A DNA stretch of 61,822 bases from Candidatus [Bacteroides] periocalifornicus (lineage in GTDB: Bacteria > Bacteroidota > Bacteroidia > Bacteroidales > CAJPTX01): assembly GCA_001421095.1 (NCBI GenBank), contig LIIK01000011.1:1-61822 (forward strand), read 5' to 3'. Under the pieces are notes generated by a model. It searched no databases, had not been told where the DNA came from, and was given only the letters and a program-made list of their open reading frames with translations. Positions 51,310 to 60,800 of the stretch are shown here, in pieces (position 1 is the stretch's first letter; each line of letters starts with the position of its first letter). The translations under genes were made by a program, and so were the position numbers.

Positions 51310-51999
51310 ATGAATGTGCAAAGCATGTTCGGCAGAATAGCCCCGCGGTATGATCTGCTGAATCATCTGCTCAGCCTCGGTGCTGATAGGGGTTGGCGTA
51401 GGCGTGCGGTGGCGTGCGCTAGCCAGCTCCCCCATGGGGCTGTGCTGGATCTGGCGTGCGGTACGGGCGATCTTACCGTAGCGCTGGCCGAGGGGCTAAC
51501 GCCACAGCGGCTGGTGGCTGCCGACTTCAGCGCTCAGATGCTTGAGCTAGCCCAGCGGAAGATGGCGCGTCTTTTGCCTGGCAGGGAGGTGGAACTAAGG
51601 CGATGCGCTGCTGAGGATCTGCCCTTTGGCGAGGGGGAATTTGATCTGGTGACCATAGCCTTTGGGGTGAGGAACTTTGCCAGCCTGGAGCGTGCTATGC
51701 GCGAGTGCTGCAGGGTTCTCCGTCCGGGCGGACATCTGGTGGTGCTGGAGTTTACCCTCCCGGGGAGTAGGGTGGTTCGCGGGCTGTACGGGGCGTACTC
51801 AGCTACCGTGATGCCATTGGTAGGCGGCTTACTTTCGGGTTCGTTCAGCGCGTACCGCTACCTGCCGCGTAGCATAAGGTCCTTCGCGAGGAGCGGCGCA
51901 TTGCCGAGGGCCATAGGGGCTAGCGGGATGCCGATAGTGCGGGCGGAATGCTACACGCTGGGGGTGGTAGAACTGGTGGTGGCGCGTAAGCCCCAGTGA
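51310..51999 (+). CDS. menG: Demethylmenaquinone methyltransferase
   Basis: This 229-residue class I methyltransferase of the UbiE/MenG family carries out the last, SAM-dependent C-methylation in menaquinone synthesis. Landmarks are MFGRIAPRYDLLNHLLSLGADRGWRR (read in part), the SAM motif VLDLACGTGDLTVALAE, FGVRNFASLERAMRECCRVLRPGG and VLEFTLPGS. The last part is slightly diverged (SFARSGALPRAIGASGMPIVRAE). In an organism with menaquinone only, MenG is the expected role. It begins 6 bp after purL, so its translation may be coupled to purL; the pairing has no obvious metabolic logic. Confidence 0.93.
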   Translation: MNVQSMFGRIAPRYDLLNHLLSLGADRGWRRRAVACASQLPHGAVLDLACGTGDLTVALAEGLTPQRLVAADFSAQMLELAQRKMARLLPGREVELRRCAAEDLPFGEGEFDLVTIAFGVRNFASLERAMRECCRVLRPGGHLVVLEFTLPGSRVVRGLYGAYSATVMPLVGGLLSGSFSAYRYLPRSIRSFARSGALPRAIGASGMPIVRAECYTLGVVELVVARKPQ

Positions 52000-52090
52000 G
52001 TGCGGGTAGGATGTGTGTAAATGGCAACCTCCGCAGGGTGGGGGCGCGCTGTTCAAATCGTTGCGCTCGGCTTTAATTCCCAAGAAATAG

Positions 52091-52098
52091 CTACCTTA
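52091..52098 (+). promoter_or_regulatory. Possible -7 box (TACCTTAG) for the T9SS cargo gene
   Basis: TACCTTAG differs from TAnnTTTG by one base and lies 19 bp before the ATG at 52118. Confidence 0.35.
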
Positions 52099-52117
52099 GC
52101 GGTTACTATAAGTGCGT

Positions 52118-52894
52118 ATGGTAGGGGCTAAAAGGGTACTATTCATGGGATTGCTTACTTGCCTCAGTCTATTCGGCTGGGCGCAGGGAGGCGTTTATTT
52201 CTCTGTGAATGGCGTGGTGTACCCTGGTGGGCAGTGCGAGGTGAATCCTAGCGAATACGGCTTTGGCCAGCCATTGCGCATCGGTATAGCAGGTACGCTG
52301 CCCGCGGGGAGAGATTGGCAGCTCTACCTCACCTATTCGGGGCCAGACTCCCCATCGCTACGAGGGGTGTTGCTGGAGTACAACGGGCGCAGCGCGGTGT
52401 GCGGCGAGGGAAAACTCCTCCTCGGCCGGACAGAGCTCCTACAGCTTGCCGATAATCGTAGGGTGGTATTCCTGCATTTGGCGGGTCTTGCCATGGCTAC
52501 CCGCGGGAGCATACGGGTGCACCTGCATACCAAGAATCCCGATGTGGAGGTGGGGCATTTGACCATCAATCTCTCAGGGCTTCGGGCACCGGGAGGTGAA
52601 CTTGCATGGCGTCCTTCCCAGCTCCTCAGCCGTGTGCGCTCCATGGTGATACCCATATATCCAAACCCGGTGAAGAGCGGGTCGGTGTACATCAATCTAC
52701 AGGGTATCCCGGCGAGCAAGCGGGGGGAGGTCTCGGTGGTCGATATCCTAGGAACGCCGGTCTATTCTACCCCATTTGTGGGGGGAACACTGGTGCAATG
52801 CCCGGCCGATGGGCTCTCCAAAGGGGTCTATTTCGTAAGGATAGATGTGGAGGGTGCGCTCTATAGAACGGAGCGGTTGGTGGTAGACCGGTAG
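52118..52894 (+). CDS. Small secreted protein with T9SS type A sorting domain
   Basis: The start ATG at 52118 (MVGAKRVLFMGLLTCLSLFGWAQGG) gives a good signal peptide with cleavage near GWAQ; a GTG two codons earlier is less likely. The 258-residue protein has an N-terminal beta-rich domain of unknown family (about residues 25-165). The last ~75 residues are a T9SS C-terminal domain: IPIYPNPVKSGSVYINLQG, VSVVDILGTPVYSTP, GLSKGVYFVRIDVEG and the basic end RTERLVVDR. It should cross the inner membrane by Sec and the outer membrane by the T9SS. The function is unknown. Confidence 0.85.
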   Translation: MVGAKRVLFMGLLTCLSLFGWAQGGVYFSVNGVVYPGGQCEVNPSEYGFGQPLRIGIAGTLPAGRDWQLYLTYSGPDSPSLRGVLLEYNGRSAVCGEGKLLLGRTELLQLADNRRVVFLHLAGLAMATRGSIRVHLHTKNPDVEVGHLTINLSGLRAPGGELAWRPSQLLSRVRSMVIPIYPNPVKSGSVYINLQGIPASKRGEVSVVDILGTPVYSTPFVGGTLVQCPADGLSKGVYFVRIDVEGALYRTERLVVDR

Positions 52895-53048
52895 GAGGCG
52901 AATGCTTCACGCAACGGTGAGGTGCTGCTAAGCAACGAGGGGTCTGTTGCCCGTGTCCAGGAGAAGTGGAAGAGTGGATTTGAACCCTATGGCAGGGTAA
53001 AGTGTTAGTATGGCGTTAGAATTTATAAAACGTAATACGCAGAAGGCA

Positions 53049-53690
53049 ATGGCGGTTTTAGTCGGAAAGCATGCCCCCTCATTCTCAGCACCCGCAGTGG
53101 TGAACGGGGGCGAAATTGTAGAGAAGTTCTCGCTGTCTCAATATCTAGGGAAGAAGTACGTGGTATTTTTCTTCTACCCGGCAGATTTTACCTTTGTGTG
53201 CCCTACGGAGCTGCATGCCTTCCAGGCGAAGGCTGAGGAATTCGAGAAACGGAATGTGCAGGTGGTGGGCTGTTCGGTGGACTCCGTGTTCTCTCACTGG
53301 AAGTGGCTGCAGACGGATCCCGCGCAGGGTGGAATACGGGGCGTGAAGTACCCCTTGGTGTCAGATCAGCCCCACACCATAGCCGATGATTACGATGTGC
53401 TGGCGGGGGCCTACTCGTTTGACGAGGATGGGGAACCGTCATTCGAGGGGGTTTGCCAGTCGTACCGTGGCCTCTTCCTGATAGATAAGGAGGGGATAGT
53501 GCGCCACCAGACGGTGAATGATATGCCGCTGGGGCGCAGCGTGGAGGAGACCCTGCGGATGGTAGATGCCCTGCAGTTCTTTGAGGAGAATGGGGAGGTT
53601 TGCCCTGCCAACTGGCATAAGGGGCAGGAGGGGATGAAGGCTACGCAGGAGGGCGTTTCCAGCTATTTGGCTGGCCACGGAGGTAAGTAG
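53049..53690 (+). CDS. Typical 2-Cys peroxiredoxin (AhpC/Prx family)
   Basis: The chosen ATG at 53049 (MAVLVGKHAPSFSAPAVV) matches the family start; an in-frame ATG at 53010 would add 13 unusual residues. The peroxidatic cysteine is in FYPADFTFVCPTELHAF and the resolving cysteine in GEVCPANW. The longer loop DVLAGAYSFDEDGEPSFEG is typical of the Bacteroidetes version. It reduces hydrogen peroxide and organic peroxides with thioredoxin or AhpF; no reductase gene is nearby. With 213 residues its length is normal. A terminator follows. Confidence 0.95.
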   Translation: MAVLVGKHAPSFSAPAVVNGGEIVEKFSLSQYLGKKYVVFFFYPADFTFVCPTELHAFQAKAEEFEKRNVQVVGCSVDSVFSHWKWLQTDPAQGGIRGVKYPLVSDQPHTIADDYDVLAGAYSFDEDGEPSFEGVCQSYRGLFLIDKEGIVRHQTVNDMPLGRSVEETLRMVDALQFFEENGEVCPANWHKGQEGMKATQEGVSSYLAGHGGK

Positions 53691-53710
53691 GCCTCAGAAT
53701 GGATGGAAGG

Positions 53711-53736
53711 GGCGGCAGATGTGCCGCCTTTTTTTC
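53711..53736 (+). terminator. Peroxiredoxin terminator
   Basis: Stem ggcggca(ga)tgtgccgcc followed by seven T, about 20 bp after the stop codon. Confidence 0.85.
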
Positions 53737-53863
53737 TGATTCCCGGACTCTATTATGTGGGGGTGATGCGATGGGATGGTGAAAATGGTGGAGTCCAAAA
53801 CGGCGAATGCGTCGTATTCCCCAGTGGGTGGCGTTACCTTGCTTGCACGAGGCAGGTTTTACC

Positions 53864-54754
53864 ATGAATCAGTACCCAGTATACCAAGAACCGCTGTTCA
53901 GACCTCCGAGCGAGGCGCATTCAGCCTTTGTGCAGGCGACTCTCGGCTGTAGCTGGAATAGGTGCGCCTTCTGCAGCATGTACGCCACCAAGAACTACAG
54001 GGTTCGCCCGCTAGAGGAGGTGGTGCGAGATCTTGAGGCGCTAGCCCGCTGGATGCCAAGCTGTCGAAAGCTGTTCTTGGCCGATGGCAATGCCTTTGCT
54101 TTACCATTCCATACGTTGAAAGCCATCGCTATAGAGGCGCATAGGGTGTTTCCGCAACTGCACAGGATTTCGGCGTATTCGTTGGCTCGCGACATTTTGG
54201 CCAAAGGCGAACAGGAGCTCCAGGAGTTGCGAGAATTGGGGATCTCGCTCCTCTACATTGGTGTGGAAACGGGTGATGCGGTTCTCCTAAAGGCCATCTG
54301 CAAGCCAGAGACACCTGTAAGCTATCGCGAGGCCTTCTCCAAGGCGCATGGCGCTGGGATTAGCACCTCGGCTATGATAATCACGGGGTTGGGCGGAAGG
54401 CTCTTTAGCGAGGCCCACGCTAGGCATTCGGCAGAGCTAATCAACGAACTTCAGCCGAAGTTTCTTTCTACGCTATCGCTCTTTCTGCCAGAGGGGGAAA
54501 AGGTCTATGCCGCACGGTTTAAGGGTGAGTATCAGCCGCAAACGGTGCTGGAGCTAATGGGGGAAATGCGAACTTTTATAGAGGGTTTACATTTAAACGC
54601 CACAATATTCCGGAGCAACCACATCTCCAATAGCCTGCCGCTGGAGGGTACACTCTCCAAAGATCAACCGAGGCTGTTGGCTGAGATAGATGCTGCCATC
54701 ATGCAAGAGGAGCAATCCCCCTCTGGGCGATTCTCTGGTGATGCGGGGTACTAG
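53864..54754 (+). CDS. Radical SAM protein
   Basis: The start ATG at 53864 (MNQYPVYQEPLFRPPSEAHS) gives 296 residues. The iron-sulfur motif is LGCSWNRCAFCSMY, a CX4CX2C spacing used by a COG1032/Elp3-like subgroup rather than the classic CX3CX2C. It is followed by FLADGNAF, HRISAYSLARDIL, LLYIGVETGDAVLL and TSAMIITGLGG, the regular radical SAM barrel landmarks. It has no obvious extra domain. The substrate is unknown. It ends close to a strong bidirectional terminator. The frame is open further upstream (to 53807), but without similarity. Confidence 0.9.
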   Translation: MNQYPVYQEPLFRPPSEAHSAFVQATLGCSWNRCAFCSMYATKNYRVRPLEEVVRDLEALARWMPSCRKLFLADGNAFALPFHTLKAIAIEAHRVFPQLHRISAYSLARDILAKGEQELQELRELGISLLYIGVETGDAVLLKAICKPETPVSYREAFSKAHGAGISTSAMIITGLGGRLFSEAHARHSAELINELQPKFLSTLSLFLPEGEKVYAARFKGEYQPQTVLELMGEMRTFIEGLHLNATIFRSNHISNSLPLEGTLSKDQPRLLAEIDAAIMQEEQSPSGRFSGDAGY

Positions 54755-54802
54755 AAGGCCCCGTTCCTAGAGCTAGGGCGGTGCTATATGCTGCATAGTC
54801 GC

Positions 54803-54840
54803 ATAAAAAGGGGGGAGGCCTAGGCCTCCCCCCTTTTTAT
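54803..54840. terminator. Bidirectional terminator between radical SAM and T9SS adhesin genes
   Basis: A perfect 38-bp palindrome centred on cctagg, with A runs on the left and T runs on the right (ataaaaagggggg ... cccccctttttat). It separates the convergent radical SAM gene and the giant T9SS gene. Confidence 0.9.
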
Positions 54841-54852
54841 GCTCAGGTTTCG

Positions 54853-57800
54853 CTACCGTTTCGCGAAGCGAAGGATATGGATACCGCCTGCAGTGTCGGT
54901 GAGGTGTAGCAGGTAGACACCAGCAGGGAGCGTATCGGTGGCTACCACCATGGTCTCCGCCCCGTCGTGGGTGCGGGTAAGCACCGTCTGCCCGAGGGCG
55001 TTCACCACGCGCAGCGACCGTAGGGCGGCCACGTTCCGCAGGTGCAGCTCCGCATCGCAGGGGTTCGGGTAGGCCTCTACGCCCGCCAGCAGCGAGCTCT
55101 CCACCGCGTTGAAGATCTCCTTGACCAGGGTTACCGAGATGCTTCGATCTTTACCCTGTACTTGGGCTGTGCCATTGGCCGTCTTGTAGCCATTCAGCGT
55201 CACCGTGTAGGGGTAGGTGCCGTTTGGTAGGCTGATGGTGGCTACGCCCTTCGCATCGGTGCGCAGGGACTGGTTGTTGATCTTTATGATGGCATTGGCC
55301 AGTGGCTGCGGCTGCGCATCCCGCACCGTGAAGGTGAGGGTGTAGGTTGCGGTCGCCTTCTTGGTGAGGGTCACCGCCTCATCTACCGCTGCGCCGTTCA
55401 CCGTGACGCTGCCGGCTTTGTTCTCGTAGCCGTCCATCTTGGCGGTGTAGGGGTAGTTGCCATTTGGCAGGTCGATGGTGGCCTTGCCGCTGGCATCGGC
55501 AGCCAGGGTCTTGCCGTTGATCTCGATGGTGGCACCATTGAGAGCAGCACCGCCGTCAGCATCGGTAACCGTGAAGGTGACGGTGTACTCTGGTGGAACT
55601 TGTACAAAGCGGGCGGTGAGCGTCAAGTTCTCTTGTACACTCGTTGGTGCTATCGTCTCCTTGCTTGTTCCGAGGTCACCATCCCAGAAGAGGAATTTAT
55701 AGCCTGGATTAGCCACAGCTTTAGCGGCTTTAGCGTCAGTCCCCTTGGGTATCGTTTGGCTTTGAACCTTTGATCCCTCCACTTCAACGTAACCCGCATC
55801 GGGTGTCATCACTTGGTAGGTGATGGTTGCCATGGCTGGGTCGCTGAGGTAGGCAGTGTAGGTCTGTTCTCTGTACACCTCATGCTGCTTGGAGAGCTTT
55901 ACCTGATCCTCACCATTGCTCCAGCGAACGAATTTGTACGAACCGTTCACCTTCGCCTCCACGTTGGCAGGCTTTTGCCCCATTACCACTTCCTGCTCGG
56001 TGATACCAGCCTGTTCTACAGTACCATCATCCTTGAGCTTGTCGAAGGTTGCAGCACCCGCAGGCTCTGCAATGTAGTGAACCTTGAACTTCTCGGTAGA
56101 GGGTTTGGTAATCAGAATGTTATCCAGCTCTGCACCAGAGGAAGTCGTAGTTGTGTAGAGCCAGCGGAACTGTATAGACTTCTTGCCTGAGAGTTGGGCA
56201 GCAGGTACGGTATGCGCCTTAAAGCCAGGAGTTCTCAGGGCAGTTTTGAAAGCGCCTAGAGCATCCCTCCAGGTTCCATCGTTGTCCACGCACATCTGCA
56301 GCTTCAGCGTGCCCATTGGTGAGTATACGGTGTAATTCATGCTCACCACCAGCTCGCTATTCCACCCGTTCTCGAGCTTGTAGCAGGGCGAGTAGAGAGC
56401 CGCCTGCACTTTGCCATCAGGTTTAGGCCACGCGGGTTCTATGCCGGCAAAATGGCCGTCGAGCGCTGGGTAGCCAGCCAGAGGCGATTGGGTTACCGTC
56501 CACTGTGTAGGTGCACTGCCAGAGCTTAGCGTGTACCAGCCATCGCCCAAACCATTCTCGAAGTCGTTAGAGCCTGGCAGGGTGGCGTATGTGCCGAAGA
56601 GCGCGGTGACCTCCATGTTGGCCAAGGCTTGATCTTGCCGCTTCAGGGTTGTAACGCCATCACTCCAGCCCTTGAAGTAGTGGTTTTCATCAGCAGCCTC
56701 TATCTCTACTTCCTCACCCTTCGCGAGCCGCACCACCTCTTGGGTTGCCTTTGTAGCATCCTTGAACTTCCCGCCATCCTCCACCTTGTAGGTCAGGGTG
56801 TACTTGATCTCCTTGAAGATGGCCTTTATCTCGGTATTCTGGGCGACGTTCCGAGCCACATGGGGATTCTCGGTCGTGTTATCGCTCCACTTGTCCAGCA
56901 TGTAGTTGGCATTTGGCACAGCCATTACGGGTTGGCCTGTCCCGTCGGGAGCAACCGTCTGATTGAGATTGCCAACCAGCTTACCGCCCGAGCCATCCAC
57001 GCTGTAGGTTAGGGTGAGCGTTGCCTTCTTGAGGTCTACTGTCAGATCCACGTTCTTCCCTGTGGTTAGGTCAGCCGTGGCGATCTCATCAGAGTAGCCT
57101 TCTTTGCGAACCGTGAAGCTGTAGGACTTACCTGCGGGTAGATACCAAGCCACCACGCCGTCGGCACCTGTAGTTTCCGATTCTTCACCCAGGATGATGG
57201 TAGCATCCTGTAGCGGATTGGCATTCTCGGTAACCGATATGGACACGCGCCACAGGTCGCCCTGTACCATCTCGAACGATCCGCTTTCTGGGGTTACCTT
57301 GTAGTAGGAGGTCTCGTAGGTCTTGGCAGGATCTGCCGTTACCGTGTATTTGCCTACCGGGAGAGCGCCATTGGGCTGTACCGTAGCACCATCGGCATTC
57401 TTCACGGTGAAGCAGTTCTGGTCGAGAGGATTCGGCATGCTACGGGCATCCTGTGGATTCACTAGGGTTGTGTAGTCATAAGCCAGATCTAGCGTATAGC
57501 CCACAGGATACTTCTTGTTGGCCACCATCACCGTTACAGGCTTCTTGCCCACGGTGATGGCCATGTCTTTAGGCTCGGCGGCATCCCACATGCCAGAGCT
57601 TGGTCGGGTAGCCTTGAGAGCTGCGATGCCAGGCTTGCCGATGACGAGCTGGCCGCCTGCTACCGAGGCCACTTCTGGGTGGTCTGAGGTAACCACAGGC
57701 GCCAGGCCAGAGTTCACCGTGATGCCCGATGCTACGGGTTTATCCCCGTAGGTGTACTCGGTCTTGTCCAGCTTCCAGGCTATCGTCTGGGTCTGGGCTA

Positions 57801-60800
57801 GCTGTAGCGTGTAGCTCTTCTTGGTGCCATTGGCAGCCTTCACGGTGATTACCGTTGGGCTCGCGAGGTCTACCTCCGTTACGCCGCTCTCAAGCTTTGT
57901 ATCCAGATGGTAGAGTTCGGCCTCGGGCGACACGCTGAAGGTCAGTTTCACCTTCGTCGGGTCGGTCAGCGTGCCGTCATCCTCAGCCAGTCGGATTAGG
58001 ATACTCTGCGTAATTGGGCTGATGGTCACATCTTTCTGCAATCCTGCATTCTTGCTCTTCTCGAGCTGTAGGGTTAGCAGATCGCATTCCTTGGAGGCAT
58101 CCTCGGCAAACGTGAGAGTTACGGTCTGGGTCAGCTGCTTGTTGAATAGGTTGGCGTTCGCCACTATCTGCACAGGAGAGCTGAAGTTGAACTCCGTATT
58201 CTCAGTTATCGGGTTGCCATTGTAGGTTAGGTTGGCTTCTGGCCATTCTTTCTCAATGGTACCCTTCACGTGCGCCTTATCCGTCCCCTTGTCAAAGGTG
58301 ATGGTGTAGGCATCCGCGCCGGTCTCTTCTACCTTAGCCTGCCCTACGAACTTGAAGCCCGCAATCAGCTTCTCTATCTTCACCCAGAGACCGTTCTCAG
58401 TCGCAGTGATACGGTCGAGGTCGGGGGTGAGGATCTCCATGGCATCCTCGCCAGAGAAGGTCATCTTGTTCCCGGTACCCTCATCAAAGGTGAACTCTGC
58501 GAGGTAGTGCTCAGGGAGCGTGCCATCAGTCTGCCGTACATACTGGAATTTCTTGATAGCGGCAGGCTCAAGCGCCACATCGGCCACGCGGAGGAACTTG
58601 AATTGCCCGTCAACTATTGGGAATACCCAGGGTTCCGTGCCACCGAAGCGAGGAGCGCCATTCCGGCCATTGCCGTCGAGTTCGCACTCTACACCATCGA
58701 TGTAGATCTTGAGCGTGCATGCTGTAGAGGGCACAATGTCAGCCACCGTGATGGTGAGATGCTGCCACTGCCCGGGCTTTACTATATCGCCCTTCGTCCA
58801 TCGTAGCATCTCATTGCCTATGTGCATTGCCAGGGCGTTATCGGGCACTGGAGTACCGCCCGCCACCACATTCTTAGTGGTATAGAGCTTGAATCGGCTC
58901 CCGTTTATCAGGGTGCTGAACTGGGCCTTGTCGAGGCGGAACATGATATCGATGCTGAAGTTCGATAGCCCCGTAAGTTTCTTGCCTAGCGTAGCCCCTT
59001 CGAGCCCTTCACGTCCTTTATCCAGGCTCTTCACATTGAGCGCGAACAGCCCCGTAGAGGTCGGAGTAGAGCAGAATACCGAAGCCGTTACGGTGTTATT
59101 CTCCTCAACTGGATTATTCAGGAGCTCAACCGTTACGGTATGCCGTCCGGCAGCAGAGAGGTCGGCCTTGTGGGTAAGTGTAACCGCCTTCTTCCCGCTG
59201 TAGGCCTCAAGCTTCTGGGCACCAGTGAAATCGATCTCTTCTTCCACAGGAGCCTGGGTGTCAACCGTAATTTTAACCTTGGCCTTCCCGTCAAAATCGT
59301 GGTTCGAGAGGTTGGAAACCATTACGGTGATAACTTGATCCGTCTTCAGGCTCTTGCCGCTCTTCCCAATATCCAGCTGCGAGAGCGCAAGGTCTCCAGC
59401 CTGCGGATAGTGCCCATCCTTCAGCTCTATCGCGAAGTCCTGCACGTCGCCATCACCAGGTAGCGTAGCGCAAGGGCCTGTGATATCGGCAGCCGGGGCC
59501 ATTATTATCCGCACCCGTTTTACGCCCAGATCCTTGCTTGCCAGGTCTGGGAAGACTACCGACAGGGGATCCTTGCTGTCTTTCACCATCTGCACCTCTC
59601 CCTTCTCGGAATCGGAGAACTGGGCATCATCATTCCAGTCGACCCACGCCGCAACTTTCCAGCCCTCTGCCGCACCGTAGCTAGGTGTTACCTTGATCTC
59701 AAGCTGGTTGTCGCCCTTGTAAACCGGGAGCGCACGGGCTAGGTTGTAACGGATGGTTCCATCCTTGTGCGTCGTGCCCCAGCTTATGGCATCGTAGATC
59801 CGGATATTCGAGGTGTAGTTCCCCTTACCCTTCAGCCCAGTTACGAGGCAGTAGCGATCGTAGAGTGCTAGGATGTCTGTCTGGTTGTCGCTAGCATCGT
59901 TATCATCGCCCTGTATGGCCGCTTCCAGCGTTACAGGGTAGGATATCGGCATCCCGAGCTTCTTGTTAAGGGTGTATTCCTGCTCTCCAGGATTCACCAC
60001 GGGAATCTCCTCTATGATGAGATACTTGTTGTTCTGGAGTAGGGAAACCTCTACGTCCTTCGCGGGAGTATCCCAACGGTTCTTTATCTTCACCGTAACG
60101 GGAACGTTCTCACGCTCAGCACCGTCGGGCTTCACCAGCGAGATGGTACCGCCCGTTATGGCCAGCGGATTCTTGCCAGGCACCATGTCAACCTCTGCTA
60201 CCCAGCCCTCATCGTCACTGTTGGTCAGCGCGTAGAAGAAGCAGGTAACACCGCCATCAGAAGCCTCTGAGATGTAGGTTACAGGTTCATCGCCCTCCTT
60301 AATCACATCGCCCATGAGCACATCGCGCATCCGAACCCCACGGGTAGAGAGGTCGCTCGGCACATCGGCAGTGTAGATTATCAGCTCAGCGCGCTGGTCT
60401 ACGGTTTTGAACTTCTTAAAGCGAACCCGTACCTTCATGTTCGGATCGGTCGGTAGGAACTTAACTGTCGATTGCTGCTGGCTCTTGTAGTTGCCCAGCA
60501 CACCGCCCATGTCAGTGTATATCGCCTTCTCCTTAACGTTGTAGGTGATTCTAGGATCTCTCGGCATTGGGCCAAACCAGGTGTTAACCCATTTGGTATC
60601 CCCCTGCGCCATCACCTGCCCTATGTTATTCACCGTGTACTCCAGATGCCCGTTCTTTGAGGGATCTAGCGGATTCACCTCGCACTCAAAGCGAAGGGGT
60701 ATCTGCTCGCCGAGCGGGTTGGCTGTGGAGAGGTCTACCTCTAGCCCAACCTCCTGCCCGGTTCTCCCCTTGAGCTCCTCTACAGTGGCTTGGGCTATCC